Shown here piece after piece: positions 32,641-41,227 of a stretch of 53,169 nucleotides of DNA (positions are counted from its first letter, which is position 1; every line of letters begins with the position of its first letter). This DNA is from an uncultured Myxococcales bacterium (GTDB lineage Bacteria > Myxococcota_A > Bradymonadia > UBA7976 > VGTA01), in NCBI GenBank assembly GCA_937146725.1, contig CAKZRU010000161.1, positions 1 through 53,169 on the forward strand. Reading direction: 5' to 3'. The notes beneath the pieces were generated by a model, which ran no database searches, was not told the DNA's origin, and saw nothing but the letters and a program-made list of their open reading frames with translations. The position numbers were made by a program, and so were the translations under genes.

Positions 32641-32831
32641 GATCAGCCCTGCATTGACAATAAGGTCATCATAAGGTCAGCTGTTTCAAGAGAAAGCAAA
32701 GAACATTCTCACTACATTATCCCGATCATTGGTTTAACTTTGGGACTCTTAGAGGTCAAGAATCTTTACCAATATAAGGCATTTTTTTTAACTTATAGTG
32801 TCTATCATGCTGACACAAGAGATAAATCGCT

Positions 32832-33944
32832 TTAAATACTGTTAAATATGTCGATGATTGCTTGTGTACTATTACTTTGAGGATTCTGACATAAGGCGTT
32901 TAAGTGATCATTATATGAGGCTTCTAAGCTGTTGAGTGCATGTATTAAGCTCTGTGGTTCAAAGGATTCATTTTCAATCATTTGTCCACCACCGGACTTA
33001 ATAAAGTCTTCTGCATTTAAGGCCTGATCTCCTCGACTACTTAAACTAGATAACGGAATCAGTAAGGCCGGCTTCTTTAATGCAATGAGCTCCGCTATCG
33101 CATTTGCTCCTGCACGACAAATCACCAAATGTGCTGCACCTAGCAAATCGGCAAAACCTTCACGAATGTATTCGATTTGGTGATAATCATGACCCTCAAA
33201 GCTCTGACTATGTTCCTGAGAAGTATTCCCTTTGCCGACTACATGCATGATTTCGTAATTCTCTAAAAGTTGTTCTAAACTTGCCCAAATTGTTTCATTA
33301 ATTTTTCGAGCCCCTAGGCTACCACCAAAAACCACTAATAGTTTTTTTTGCTGGCTCAAAGAAAACTGTTCGATCGCTTTTTGAGGACTTGTTTCATAAA
33401 AATCACTACGGAGTGGAGAGCCGGTAACTCGAACATCTTTGTGCTTAATTTTAGGCTTAGCTCTTGCTTGTCCTAAACAAACGATTTTAGCAAAAGGAAG
33501 AGATAAGCGGTTCGCTAAACCTAAGCTACCATCCGACTCATGAATAAGAACTGGAATTCGATTAAACCAAGCACCAATTACCACCGGAAGGGCAACAAAG
33601 CCTCCCTTGGAAAATACAAGTTTTGGACGTTTTTGGCTAAGAAGCCAAATGCTCTTTAATATGCCTATAATGACAATGAAGGGCATAATAAAATTACCCC
33701 AATGAAAATATCTTCTTAAGCGCTCTGAAGGAATAGAATAAAAGTGAACCTGATCATAATCTTCAAGCAATGAAGACTCTACACTCTCAGCACGGCCAAT
33801 ATACATAGATTGTCCACCTTGCTCTGACCAAGCATTAATCAAAGCAAGGTTTGGAGTCACATGGCCAGCACTGCCACCACCCGTGAAAGCAATTAAGTCA
33901 TGCTTATCTATCTTTGTTCTATTTAACTTAACGTTTTTAGACAT
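32832..33944 (-). CDS. murG: MurG-like UDP-GlcNAc:lipid I N-acetylglucosaminyltransferase
   Basis: This 370-residue GT-B glycosyltransferase has the lipid-binding N-terminal loop FTGGGSAGHVTP and FSKGGFVALPVVIGAW, IPVLIHESDGSLGLANRLS, VVFGGSLGARKIN and a donor-binding ICRAGANAIAEL. It would add GlcNAc to lipid I at the cytoplasmic face to form lipid II. The motifs resemble the MurG type of streptococci and some bacilli (LRRYF, SKGGFV, HESD-S-GLANK) more than the E. coli type. It stands alone rather than in a division-cell-wall cluster and could be the only copy or an accessory one. An AGAG-rich site precedes the ATG. Confidence 0.88.
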   Translation of the reverse strand: MSKNVKLNRTKIDKHDLIAFTGGGSAGHVTPNLALINAWSEQGGQSMYIGRAESVESSLLEDYDQVHFYSIPSERLRRYFHWGNFIMPFIVIIGILKSIWLLSQKRPKLVFSKGGFVALPVVIGAWFNRIPVLIHESDGSLGLANRLSLPFAKIVCLGQARAKPKIKHKDVRVTGSPLRSDFYETSPQKAIEQFSLSQQKKLLVVFGGSLGARKINETIWASLEQLLENYEIMHVVGKGNTSQEHSQSFEGHDYHQIEYIREGFADLLGAAHLVICRAGANAIAELIALKKPALLIPLSSLSSRGDQALNAEDFIKSGGGQMIENESFEPQSLIHALNSLEASYNDHLNALCQNPQSNSTQAIIDIFNSI

Positions 33945-34086
33945 TTACTCTCCAAATTAAAACGTAATAGTAAAGACCAACATAAGTTTAGTTAAAAAAA
34001 AGATAAATAGAAACTAAACATCAATGTTCTTCATCACAATTATTGGGCTTTTCCCCAAAAAAACCTTTAACAAAGGGTGTACTGAG

Positions 34087-34115
34087 TTGAAATAAAAATG
34101 CTTTTGCATTAAAAA
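34087..34115 (+). promoter_or_regulatory. Candidate MerR-type promoter/operator of the B12 regulator gene
   Basis: TTGAAA (34087-34092) and TAAAAA (34110-34115) are 17 bases apart, and the dyad AATGC-TTTT-GCATT (34097-34110) lies in the spacer, as is usual for MerR-family operators. The ATG follows at 34145. CarH-type proteins repress their own promoters in the dark, so autoregulation is plausible but inferred. Confidence 0.4.
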
Positions 34116-34144
34116 AGACACACAGTTTATCTTACTCAAAGCTT

Positions 34145-35152
34145 ATGGAGTCACTTGTGACTGATCCTTTATATCGAATCCAAGCCGTGTCCAAATTGAC
34201 CGGAGTTCCACCTGCTACTCTCAGAGCATGGGAAAGACGCTATGGGTTCCCGAAGCCAGAGCGAACCGAAAGTGCCTATCGGCTATACTCTAACAAGCAA
34301 GTCCAGCTCATCAAGCAACTTAAAGCTCTCTGCCAGCAAGGCTTAGCGCCTTCAGAAGCTGTCAAACTTTTGCAAAAAGAGCAGTTCACTCTGCCTAATA
34401 CAGCTCAAAATCAAGTCAAAGCGATTGTAAAATCAGAGCAATCGCCACAAGAGACCACAACAAATACACAGCCTACTACAACTTCTTCACCTACGATCGA
34501 TTATGAACAGTTTACAGACCTACGTAACAACCTAATGGGAGCAGTGCATCGCTTTGATCCTGTTTTATTGGAACGTTATACAAGAAGCGCCTTATTGCAG
34601 GGATCAGCAAAACTCATTTTTGATCATATTTTCGCCCCCGTTCTGGTTCAAATTGGTCAAGAATGGCATGATGGAATTTTATCAATTGCTCAGGAACATC
34701 TAGCCACTGAGGTCATTGGTAATGCCATTCGTGACTTGCTTCGCTTTGTACAACCCGATCAAAATGCCAAGCAAATCCTTTTGGCCTGTGTTTCAGGTGA
34801 GCTTCACCTGTTGCCTTTATACGGCTCAGCTTTTCACTTTATCCAATGGGGCTACCGAGTGGTTGTATTAGGTGTGAATACTCCACCTGAAGCATTAAAG
34901 CAGTCTGTAATGCGTCTTAAACCAGATGCCATCGGTTTATCTATTACCTACCCTAAATCCTTTGAGCAAACTCGTAAAGAACTACCCAACTATTTGCAAG
35001 CTTGCCAAGGTCTTCCTTTAATTGTTGGAGGCTCTGGTGCTGAGCAAGTGGCTGATTTACTCGAAGATAGGGATGCTGTGCTGGCATTTGGCTCTCCCCA
35101 AAATGTAAAAGCACTCTTTGAAGCAAGGGTCGCTCGTGGAGTTGTGAGCTAA
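34145..35152 (+). CDS. CarH/LitR-type MerR regulator with B12-binding photoreceptor domain
   Basis: This 335-residue protein has a MerR winged helix at 9-77 (YRIQAVSKLTGVPPATLRAWERRYG), a Thr/Gln-rich linker (about 95-118), a four-helix bundle and a cobalamin-binding Rossmann domain. The light-sensor signature W-x9-EH is present exactly (Trp174, Glu184, His185), and GELH places the lower axial histidine at His221. In CarH, adenosylcobalamin drives a DNA-binding tetramer that light breaks apart, derepressing carotenoid or photoprotection genes. No such genes are in the window, so its targets lie elsewhere or include the adjacent regions. The gene is divergent from murG and convergent with the oxidase operon. 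Confidence 0.92.
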   Translation: MESLVTDPLYRIQAVSKLTGVPPATLRAWERRYGFPKPERTESAYRLYSNKQVQLIKQLKALCQQGLAPSEAVKLLQKEQFTLPNTAQNQVKAIVKSEQSPQETTTNTQPTTTSSPTIDYEQFTDLRNNLMGAVHRFDPVLLERYTRSALLQGSAKLIFDHIFAPVLVQIGQEWHDGILSIAQEHLATEVIGNAIRDLLRFVQPDQNAKQILLACVSGELHLLPLYGSAFHFIQWGYRVVVLGVNTPPEALKQSVMRLKPDAIGLSITYPKSFEQTRKELPNYLQACQGLPLIVGGSGAEQVADLLEDRDAVLAFGSPQNVKALFEARVARGVVS

Positions 35153-35225
35153 ATAATCATCCACTCAATCAGAGATTAGAGTCTCACCCATAAACTTAAT
35201 GACTTTTGCTTACAGCATAAACAAC

Positions 35226-35247
35226 TAAAGCCTCAAACGAGGCTTTA
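35226..35247. terminator. Bidirectional terminator-like hairpin
   Basis: TAAAGCCTC (35226-35234), loop AAAC, GAGGCTTTA (35239-35247) form a perfect 9-bp stem between two convergent transcription units (the B12 regulator gene and the act-cta operon). The outer stem is AT-rich; T-runs are short on both sides, so efficiency is uncertain. Confidence 0.6.
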
Positions 35248-35335
35248 ATCTTAACTCAAATGAGTAGTCATTATCATTAAGAGAACCAGCTTGTGTATCT
35301 TTGAATACTCAGCTGACTCTTACTTGATCAAGGCC

Positions 35336-35869
35336 TTATTTAGCCTCTGCCGCCTGTCCTTCAACAGCCTCAGCGGCCGCAGGTACTTCAGGTGCTGGCT
35401 TTGCTTTACCTTCACCCTCAGCCGGAGCCATAAACTCACGCTTATAAAGGTTTGAAAGCTTACCAAGAGCCTTTTTGTGCTTTTCAGCATGTGCTTGCTG
35501 TGCTTCCATCTCTTTGTCAAGTATACGTACGGATGAGTTCTCCTTAATAGGATCAATGTAAGTACGAGTCGTGATGTCTACGAGAGGAAATAGGAAGAAC
35601 AAGGCCACAAAGAGTAGGCCAAAGCCGAAAGTGAGCATATTGAGTCTTTCATCATGCAATAAGTGCATGAAGAACAGAGCTACAAGACTTGCTTTAACAG
35701 TCGCTACTAGCATCGCGATAATGGTATTGGCTGCACCAAAGTCAAATTGGGCAATCCATACAGTGATGACAGTCAGACAAAGAAGACCACCAAAAATCGC
35801 ATGATAGAGCCATAATGGGGTGACGTGATGACCGTGATGGTCGTCGTGATGTGCGTCGTGATTAGACAT
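35336..35869 (-). CDS. ctaF: Cytochrome c oxidase subunit IV (caa3 type)
   Basis: This 177-residue protein has a His/Asp-rich N-terminus (about 1-15) and then three helices (about 22-44, 47-72, 80-100). The conserved VKASLVALFFMHLLHDERLN is the usual COX4_pro/CtaF motif. The C-terminal 75 residues are Ala/Glu/Lys-rich and probably disordered. It is a small, non-redox subunit and the last gene of the operon, 20 bases after ctaE. Confidence 0.88.
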   Translation of the reverse strand: MSNHDAHHDDHHGHHVTPLWLYHAIFGGLLCLTVITVWIAQFDFGAANTIIAMLVATVKASLVALFFMHLLHDERLNMLTFGFGLLFVALFFLFPLVDITTRTYIDPIKENSSVRILDKEMEAQQAHAEKHKKALGKLSNLYKREFMAPAEGEGKAKPAPEVPAAAEAVEGQAAEAK

Positions 35870-35889
35870 GATTAACTATCCTATGCGAA

Positions 35890-36714
35890 TTATACGAGAT
35901 ACAAAAGAGGGAAAAGATAGATCCAAATAAGGTCAACTAAGTGCCAATATAGACCACCAAGCTCAACAGGAGTGTAGTAGTCTTTGTAGAACTTACCCTT
36001 TTGCGCAAGAACAAGAACCCAAGTCAAAACACTCATACCGATGACAACGTGAATACCGTGTAGACCGGTTAACAAGAAGTAAATCCCAAAGAATAGGTGT
36101 CCTTGCTCGACTGTCATCAAGGTATCAGCATATTTAACAGTGCTTGCATAATGACTAATCAACTCATGACCATGATGGCTTGCTGCAGCTGTATGGGCTT
36201 CTAAAGTCTTTAGAAAACTAGCATCAGACAGAGCAACAACGTCTAAGCTAAAGGTTTCTTTGATGCCAGCTTTCATGGCTGCGATCGCATCAGGGTGGTT
36301 GAAGTACTTAGTACCCCAAAGCAGGCCATCATGAATCTTGTGGCTATATTCCATGTATTTGATACCAAGGAAGCCAAAAGCACAAACAATTGTGAAAGCG
36401 AGTAAGCCAACAATTTGGCCGTTTTTTTCACCCTTCTCATTGGTTTGTGCCGCTCTTACAGCAAGAGCAACAGTCCATGAACTTGTAATCAAAACAAGTG
36501 TATTGACAGAACCCATAACCCAATCAAGCTGAGCCGAAGCGACTTTCCACATTTCAGGGTTTAGGGTTTTAATAACGGTGTAGCCTACGAATAGACCACT
36601 AAATAGAAGCACTTCTGTTACCAAAAAGAGCCACATGCCCAGCTTTGCTGAACTTGCTTCTTGCTCCTTATCGTAAAAGTGATGTGCGTGATGGTGTGTA
36701 ATAACTGTACTCAT
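35890..36714 (-). CDS. ctaE: Cytochrome c oxidase subunit III
   Basis: This 274-residue protein has the heme-copper oxidase subunit III pattern: KLGMWLFLVTEVLLFSGLF near the N-terminus, GHLFFGIYFLLTGLHGIHVVIG, and the C-terminal YWHLVDLIWIYLFPLLYL. It has about seven helices. A loop of about 60 residues between helices IV and V (near 120-185) is longer than usual and His-rich at HTAAASHHGHE. The subunit stabilises the oxidase core and is not itself redox active. The ATG has a GAGGAG site, and the gene lies 64 bases after ctaD. Confidence 0.95.
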   Translation of the reverse strand: MSTVITHHHAHHFYDKEQEASSAKLGMWLFLVTEVLLFSGLFVGYTVIKTLNPEMWKVASAQLDWVMGSVNTLVLITSSWTVALAVRAAQTNEKGEKNGQIVGLLAFTIVCAFGFLGIKYMEYSHKIHDGLLWGTKYFNHPDAIAAMKAGIKETFSLDVVALSDASFLKTLEAHTAAASHHGHELISHYASTVKYADTLMTVEQGHLFFGIYFLLTGLHGIHVVIGMSVLTWVLVLAQKGKFYKDYYTPVELGGLYWHLVDLIWIYLFPLLYLV

Positions 36715-36778
36715 AATCTCAACTCCTCAGGTTAAGCCCCCTATACAATGAGGTATACCTGATTGATAGGTCTAGGGC

Positions 36779-38449
36779 TTAGGAATCGCTGCTCTCAGCC
36801 CCTTGAGCATTCGCAGTCGCAGTCGCGATTGGGAACTCATAAGGCCCTTCAACAACGGTTGGGATCTCATGGAAGTTATGCTCAATCGGTGGAGACTGAG
36901 TTAACCATTCAAGTGAACGTGCTTCCCATGGATTAGCAGAGGCCTCTTTGCCGCTCTTAAGAGAAGCAAGTAGATTTACAGCCATAACCAACATACCTAC
37001 AAAAAGAATCCAACTTCCAACAGTCGAGATCTGGTGGAAGATTTGATAGCCACTGTCAGGCATGTAATCATAGTAACGACGAGGCATACCTCTTGATCCC
37101 ATAATGAATTGTGGGAAGAAGGTGACGTTGAAGCCAACAAAAACAGTCCAAGCAGCAAAGCGAGCAGGACCTTCTTTGTACATCTTTCCAAACATCTTTG
37201 GCCACCAATAGTGGATACCACCAAAGAAAGCCATCGCAGTACCGCCCATCATCACATAGTGGAAGTGAGCAACAACAAAGTAGGTATCATGAAGGTGAAT
37301 GTCTGTACCTAAAGCACCTAAGAAGATACCGGTCAAACCACCAATGGTGAAAAGAATCAAGAATGAGAATGCCCAAACCATAGGTGCGTCCATGGTAATT
37401 GAGCCCTTATAGAGTGTAGTACTCCAGTTAATAACTTTGATCGCTGAAGGAATCGCTACCAAGAAGGTAAGGAATGAGAACACCATGCCCGCGTAAGCAG
37501 ATTGACCACTTACAAACATATGGTGGCCCCATACCAAGAACGAAATCACCGCAATTGCGATTGAAGAAAGAGCGATCGCACGATATCCAAAGATACGCTT
37601 GCGAGAGAAAGTTGTGATCAACTCACTCATAACACCCATACCAGGAAGAATCATGATGTAAACCGCAGGGTGACTGTAGAACCAGAAGAAGTGCTGGAAT
37701 AAAACAGGGTCACCACCAAGAGCAGGATCAAAGATACCGATATTCATAATTCTCTCCATTGCTAAAAGCATGAGAGTAATACCAAGTACCGGAGTCGCCA
37801 TAACCTGAATGATTGCAGTGGCGTAAAGTGACCATACAAACAAAGGAAGACGGTCCCAAGTCATACCGGGAGCACGCATCTTGTGGATGGTTACAATAAA
37901 GTTAAGACCTGTAAAAATTGATGAGAAACCAAGAACAAATGCTGACATGGTCATCATGACAACTTGGCTATCAATTGTACTACTGTAAGGTGTATAGAAG
38001 GTCCATCCTGTATCAACACCACCATCAAGAGTAGTGTAGAGTGCCATGATGGTACCGATCACATAAATATGAAAGCTCGCTAAGTTGAGCTTTGGAAAGG
38101 CTACATCCTTTGCGCCAAGCATGAGAGGCATTACAAAGTTACCTAAAGCCGCAGGAATACCTGGAACGATAAACAAGAACACCATCACTAGACCGTGAAG
38201 AGTGAAGACCTTGTTATATGCATCAGGACCCATAATTGTCTCACCTGGAGTGAACAATTCAAGACGTACCGCTAAAGCTAAAAAGCCACCTAAGGCAAAG
38301 GTTGCCATAATGGTGAATAGGTACATCAAGCCAATGCGCTTGTGGTCGATTGTAAATAGCCAAGACATCAAGCCTTTGCTGGCGTTAATATAGTTTGTAG
38401 ACTCTTTTTGCCCGAGTTCATAACCGGGATCTGCCTGTGTATTACTCAT
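36779..38449 (-). CDS. ctaD: Cytochrome c oxidase subunit I, A2-type heme-copper oxidase
   Basis: This 556-residue, 12-helix catalytic subunit reduces O2 at the heme a3-CuB centre and pumps protons. The low-spin heme ligand lies in [10 protein letters not shown], and [17 protein letters not shown] supplies heme ligands. Helix VI reads [12 protein letters not shown]. The Glu of the A1-type HPEV motif is absent and the YS motif that marks A2-type oxidases, as in Rhodothermus caa3, is present. An AAGGAG site precedes the ATG. It follows ctaC by 62 bases. Confidence 0.97.
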   Translation of the reverse strand: MSNTQADPGYELGQKESTNYINASKGLMSWLFTIDHKRIGLMYLFTIMATFALGGFLALAVRLELFTPGETIMGPDAYNKVFTLHGLVMVFLFIVPGIPAALGNFVMPLMLGAKDVAFPKLNLASFHIYVIGTIMALYTTLDGGVDTGWTFYTPYSSTIDSQVVMMTMSAFVLGFSSIFTGLNFIVTIHKMRAPGMTWDRLPLFVWSLYATAIIQVMATPVLGITLMLLAMERIMNIGIFDPALGGDPVLFQHFFWFYSHPAVYIMILPGMGVMSELITTFSRKRIFGYRAIALSSIAIAVISFLVWGHHMFVSGQSAYAGMVFSFLTFLVAIPSAIKVINWSTTLYKGSITMDAPMVWAFSFLILFTIGGLTGIFLGALGTDIHLHDTYFVVAHFHYVMMGGTAMAFFGGIHYWWPKMFGKMYKEGPARFAAWTVFVGFNVTFFPQFIMGSRGMPRRYYDYMPDSGYQIFHQISTVGSWILFVGMLVMAVNLLASLKSGKEASANPWEARSLEWLTQSPPIEHNFHEIPTVVEGPYEFPIATATANAQGAESSDS

Positions 38450-38511
38450 AATGAGAGGCTCCTTGAGTGCTTAAATCTAGTTGTTAATTCAGTATAAACG
38501 GTCAATACCGC

Positions 38512-39468
38512 TTACTTAAGTGTCTTCATGAAAGCGATTAATGCATCCATTTGATCATCGCCAATTTGGTCCTTAAAGCTTGGCATCGCTGGCGCATAGC
38601 CCTTTACGATCTTAGCCATTGGTTCCATAATTGACTCTCGGATATATTCTTCGTTAGCAACATAAGACTCACCAGTGGTGGTCTCACCTTTGCGGCCATA
38701 AATGCCGTAGAAACTTGGACCAACTTTAACTTCGCCTTCGTTGAGGCCATGGCAGGCATTACAGCCATACTTAGAATAAAGTTGCTTACCCCATTCAGCC
38801 GGAGAAATTGACTCGTCACGTCCTTCAAAGCCAGCAGACTTCTTTTTAGCGAAGTCTTCGGCTGAAAGAACGTGAACTGTTCGGTACATACCAGAGTGTT
38901 CGCGTCCACAGTACTCTGTACAGAAGATTCTATGGTCACCGGGCTCGATTGCCTCGAACCATACTGTTGTGTAACGGCCGGGGATAACGTCTGATTTAAC
39001 GCGAAAATCAGGTACAAAGAAACTGTGTAGTACATCTTTTGATTTCATGATGAGCTTCACAGGTTGTCCAGCTGGTACATAGAGATCACTAGTGCTTTGG
39101 CCATCGTCATACTTAAAGTTCCATGCCCATTTTTGAGCAGTCACGTTGATTTCCATAGCATTATCAGGGGCAACTGTACTGTTTAAGAAAACCTTAAAGC
39201 CCCAGAAGAAGACAACAAAGCACAATAAGAGTGGAATAAAGGCCCAAGCGCCTTCCCACAAAGTACTGTGATCAAAGTCAGAAGTCGCAACAGGATTTTC
39301 GTCAGACTTTTTATACTTCACAATGAAGTACACTGTCATAGCAAAAATAATTGCGAAGAAAATATAATTGAGGTCCATGATGAAGTCGAAGAGACTATCG
39401 ACCTCAGCAGCGTTCGTTGATGCCTGAGGTGGCATCCAGAAGCTCCCGGTTTGGGTCGTGCTTGCCAT
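38512..39468 (-). CDS. ctaC: Cytochrome c oxidase subunit II with fused cytochrome c domain
   Basis: This 318-residue protein has two N-terminal helices (about 25-50 and 68-92) and a periplasmic cupredoxin domain with CuA ligands HSFFVPDFRVK and CTEYCGREHSGM. Beyond about 215 there is a cytochrome c domain with CNACH and a distal Met in APAMPSF. The fused heme makes this a caa3-type oxidase that takes electrons from a donor cytochrome or directly from ACIII. The cytochrome domain closely resembles that of the separate cytochrome c gene at 40562-41227 (shared KEPMA/MEPMA, YxPAM and GRKxxTTxGE elements), suggesting duplication. Confidence 0.96.
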   Translation of the reverse strand: MASTTQTGSFWMPPQASTNAAEVDSLFDFIMDLNYIFFAIIFAMTVYFIVKYKKSDENPVATSDFDHSTLWEGAWAFIPLLLCFVVFFWGFKVFLNSTVAPDNAMEINVTAQKWAWNFKYDDGQSTSDLYVPAGQPVKLIMKSKDVLHSFFVPDFRVKSDVIPGRYTTVWFEAIEPGDHRIFCTEYCGREHSGMYRTVHVLSAEDFAKKKSAGFEGRDESISPAEWGKQLYSKYGCNACHGLNEGEVKVGPSFYGIYGRKGETTTGESYVANEEYIRESIMEPMAKIVKGYAPAMPSFKDQIGDDQMDALIAFMKTLK

Positions 39469-39545
39469 AAGTTAAGCGCTCCACATCGTGTTTAAGAAGT
39501 TATAGGTAAATACAAATAAGAACAAAATAATGAAAGTTATGAAGA

Positions 39546-40469
39546 CTAACCAAGTTGGTGATCTTCGGTTAAAGATGAAGAAGATGACCTTCTTTCACCG
39601 CGCCACATTACAAGAAGTAATAAACCGATCCCCAAGATCGTAAAGATTCCACCTAGGCGAACAGCTCCCCAAATATAGAAAGCATATTTTTTACTAGAAG
39701 GCTCGTAACGAAAGCATCGCAAAAGAAGTTGATCGTAAATATTACCAATTTTTCCTTCGCTGGCTTCAACAAAGGATAGACGTAATTCCTTGGGCTCAAA
39801 TTGAATCCCCTTAAGTAGGCGAGTCAATTTACCATTAGGAGAAATAAAGAATAGAGCAGCACCATGTGCATAATCTTGAGTACTTGGATCGTAGCGATAA
39901 CCAAAGCCAATCGACTCGGCAAGCGCTTTGATTTGAGGTTGAGCACCGGTTAAGAAGTGCCAACCTTTTTCTGCACCAACAATGCCTAGTTGTTGCATAT
40001 AATTTTTCTTTTTAGCGACTGCAAGCTCCGGAGTTTCTACCGGAGAAATACTGACTGTCACCGCTTCATATTTATCACCGGGCGCCCATCCAAGCTCCTT
40101 GAGACCGTCAATGGCACCATTGAGTACTAAGCTACATAACATTGGGCAGTTATAATAAACCAAACTCAAGAGAACTGGTTTATCTTGGTGAAAATAATCT
40201 TTTAGTTGTACTTCTTGTCCCTTTTCATTTTTGAAAACGAGATCAAGCGGTACTTGAGCACCAAGTTTATCTTGGATTTCGACGCCCTCGAACTCTCGAG
40301 TGGTCGTTTTTGGTGTTTCGGCATCTGGCGCGCCCCAGCTGGGGAACGACACAAGCCCAAATATAATGGATAAGAGCAAAGAACGACTCCAAAAGCGCAC
40401 AGAAGTACCTTGCACCTCAGTTGAGGCCAATTTGGTTTTGTTCGTCTTTTTTAATGTAACTTGAATCAT
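39546..40469 (-). CDS. SCO1/SenC-family copper chaperone for CuA assembly
   Basis: The ATG at 40469 with AAGAG upstream is preferred over a TTG at 40484. The 307-residue product has an N-terminal hydrophobic signal or anchor (about 25-47, ending FPSWGA), a thioredoxin-like domain with the copper-binding CxxxC in YYNCPMLCS and the distal His in YAHGAALFF, and a C-terminal transmembrane helix (about 272-292). The C-terminal anchor is an addition to the usual single N-terminal helix. It delivers copper to the CuA site of CtaC, which is encoded next. Confidence 0.93.
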   Translation of the reverse strand: MIQVTLKKTNKTKLASTEVQGTSVRFWSRSLLLSIIFGLVSFPSWGAPDAETPKTTTREFEGVEIQDKLGAQVPLDLVFKNEKGQEVQLKDYFHQDKPVLLSLVYYNCPMLCSLVLNGAIDGLKELGWAPGDKYEAVTVSISPVETPELAVAKKKNYMQQLGIVGAEKGWHFLTGAQPQIKALAESIGFGYRYDPSTQDYAHGAALFFISPNGKLTRLLKGIQFEPKELRLSFVEASEGKIGNIYDQLLLRCFRYEPSSKKYAFYIWGAVRLGGIFTILGIGLLLLVMWRGERRSSSSSLTEDHQLG

Positions 40470-40561
40470 TTTTACTCTTATCAAAGTGTTGACAACATGA
40501 AGATGTCGTAAGGACCTAATTAAAAGACTCTAAGGTGAATCCATAGGTCGCTTAAACTGCC

Positions 40562-41227
40562 CTACTTTAGGCTTGCCACATAGTGAAGTAGCGCTTCGAT
40601 TTCACTATCAGAAACCGGAAGCTGTGCCATTGCAGGCGGGTAACCAGCGCTAATCTGGGCCATAGGCTCCTTGATTGACTTAGTGAAGTACGCTTTATCA
40701 GCATAGAATTCTTCACCAGCAGTGGTCTTGGTCTTGCGTCCCCAAAAGCCCTTAAGACTTGGGCCAACAAGACGACTACCATCAACGCTGTGACATGCCA
40801 TACAGGTTTTAGTACCGAAAAGAGCCTTACCTTTAGCAGCAAGCTTGGCATTAACCTTGAAAGGTGCAGGCGCAGCTTGAGCTGTAACCGGTGTAGCAGG
40901 AGCAGGTGCAGCTTGAACAGTTGGAAGATTCCAGTGCATAGCTCGTGCTTGCTCACCAGATCCATCAGTCATTGCCTTCATCGCTGCCGAAATCTCTTTG
41001 AGCTTCTCTGCTTTTTCCTCATTCATGGCCTTGCGATATGCGCTTTCACCGTACTTAGCATTAAGACGATCGTCAGCAGCATTTCGAGCCATCCAGAAAT
41101 AACCTGAAAGTCCAAAAACAACAGCTAAAACACTGATAAATGAAATGATACCCCAAACGGTGACCCCACCTGCCTCAACGGCATCGGGCTCTGGGGGAGG
41201 TAGTGGATGATCGTGATGATCAGACAT
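40562..41227 (-). CDS. Membrane-anchored monoheme cytochrome c
   Basis: The start is taken at 41227 (MSDHHDHP), whose ATG overlaps the actF stop by 8 bases; the frame extends further upstream into actF without need. The 221-residue protein has one helix (about 22-45), an Ala/Pro/Val-rich linker (about 100-125) and a class I cytochrome c domain with CMACH and a distal Met in PPAMAQL. It probably carries electrons between ACIII and the caa3 oxidase while tethered to the membrane. It is an extra cytochrome inserted between the act and cta gene sets. Confidence 0.9.
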   Translation of the reverse strand: MSDHHDHPLPPPEPDAVEAGGVTVWGIISFISVLAVVFGLSGYFWMARNAADDRLNAKYGESAYRKAMNEEKAEKLKEISAAMKAMTDGSGEQARAMHWNLPTVQAAPAPATPVTAQAAPAPFKVNAKLAAKGKALFGTKTCMACHSVDGSRLVGPSLKGFWGRKTKTTAGEEFYADKAYFTKSIKEPMAQISAGYPPAMAQLPVSDSEIEALLHYVASLK

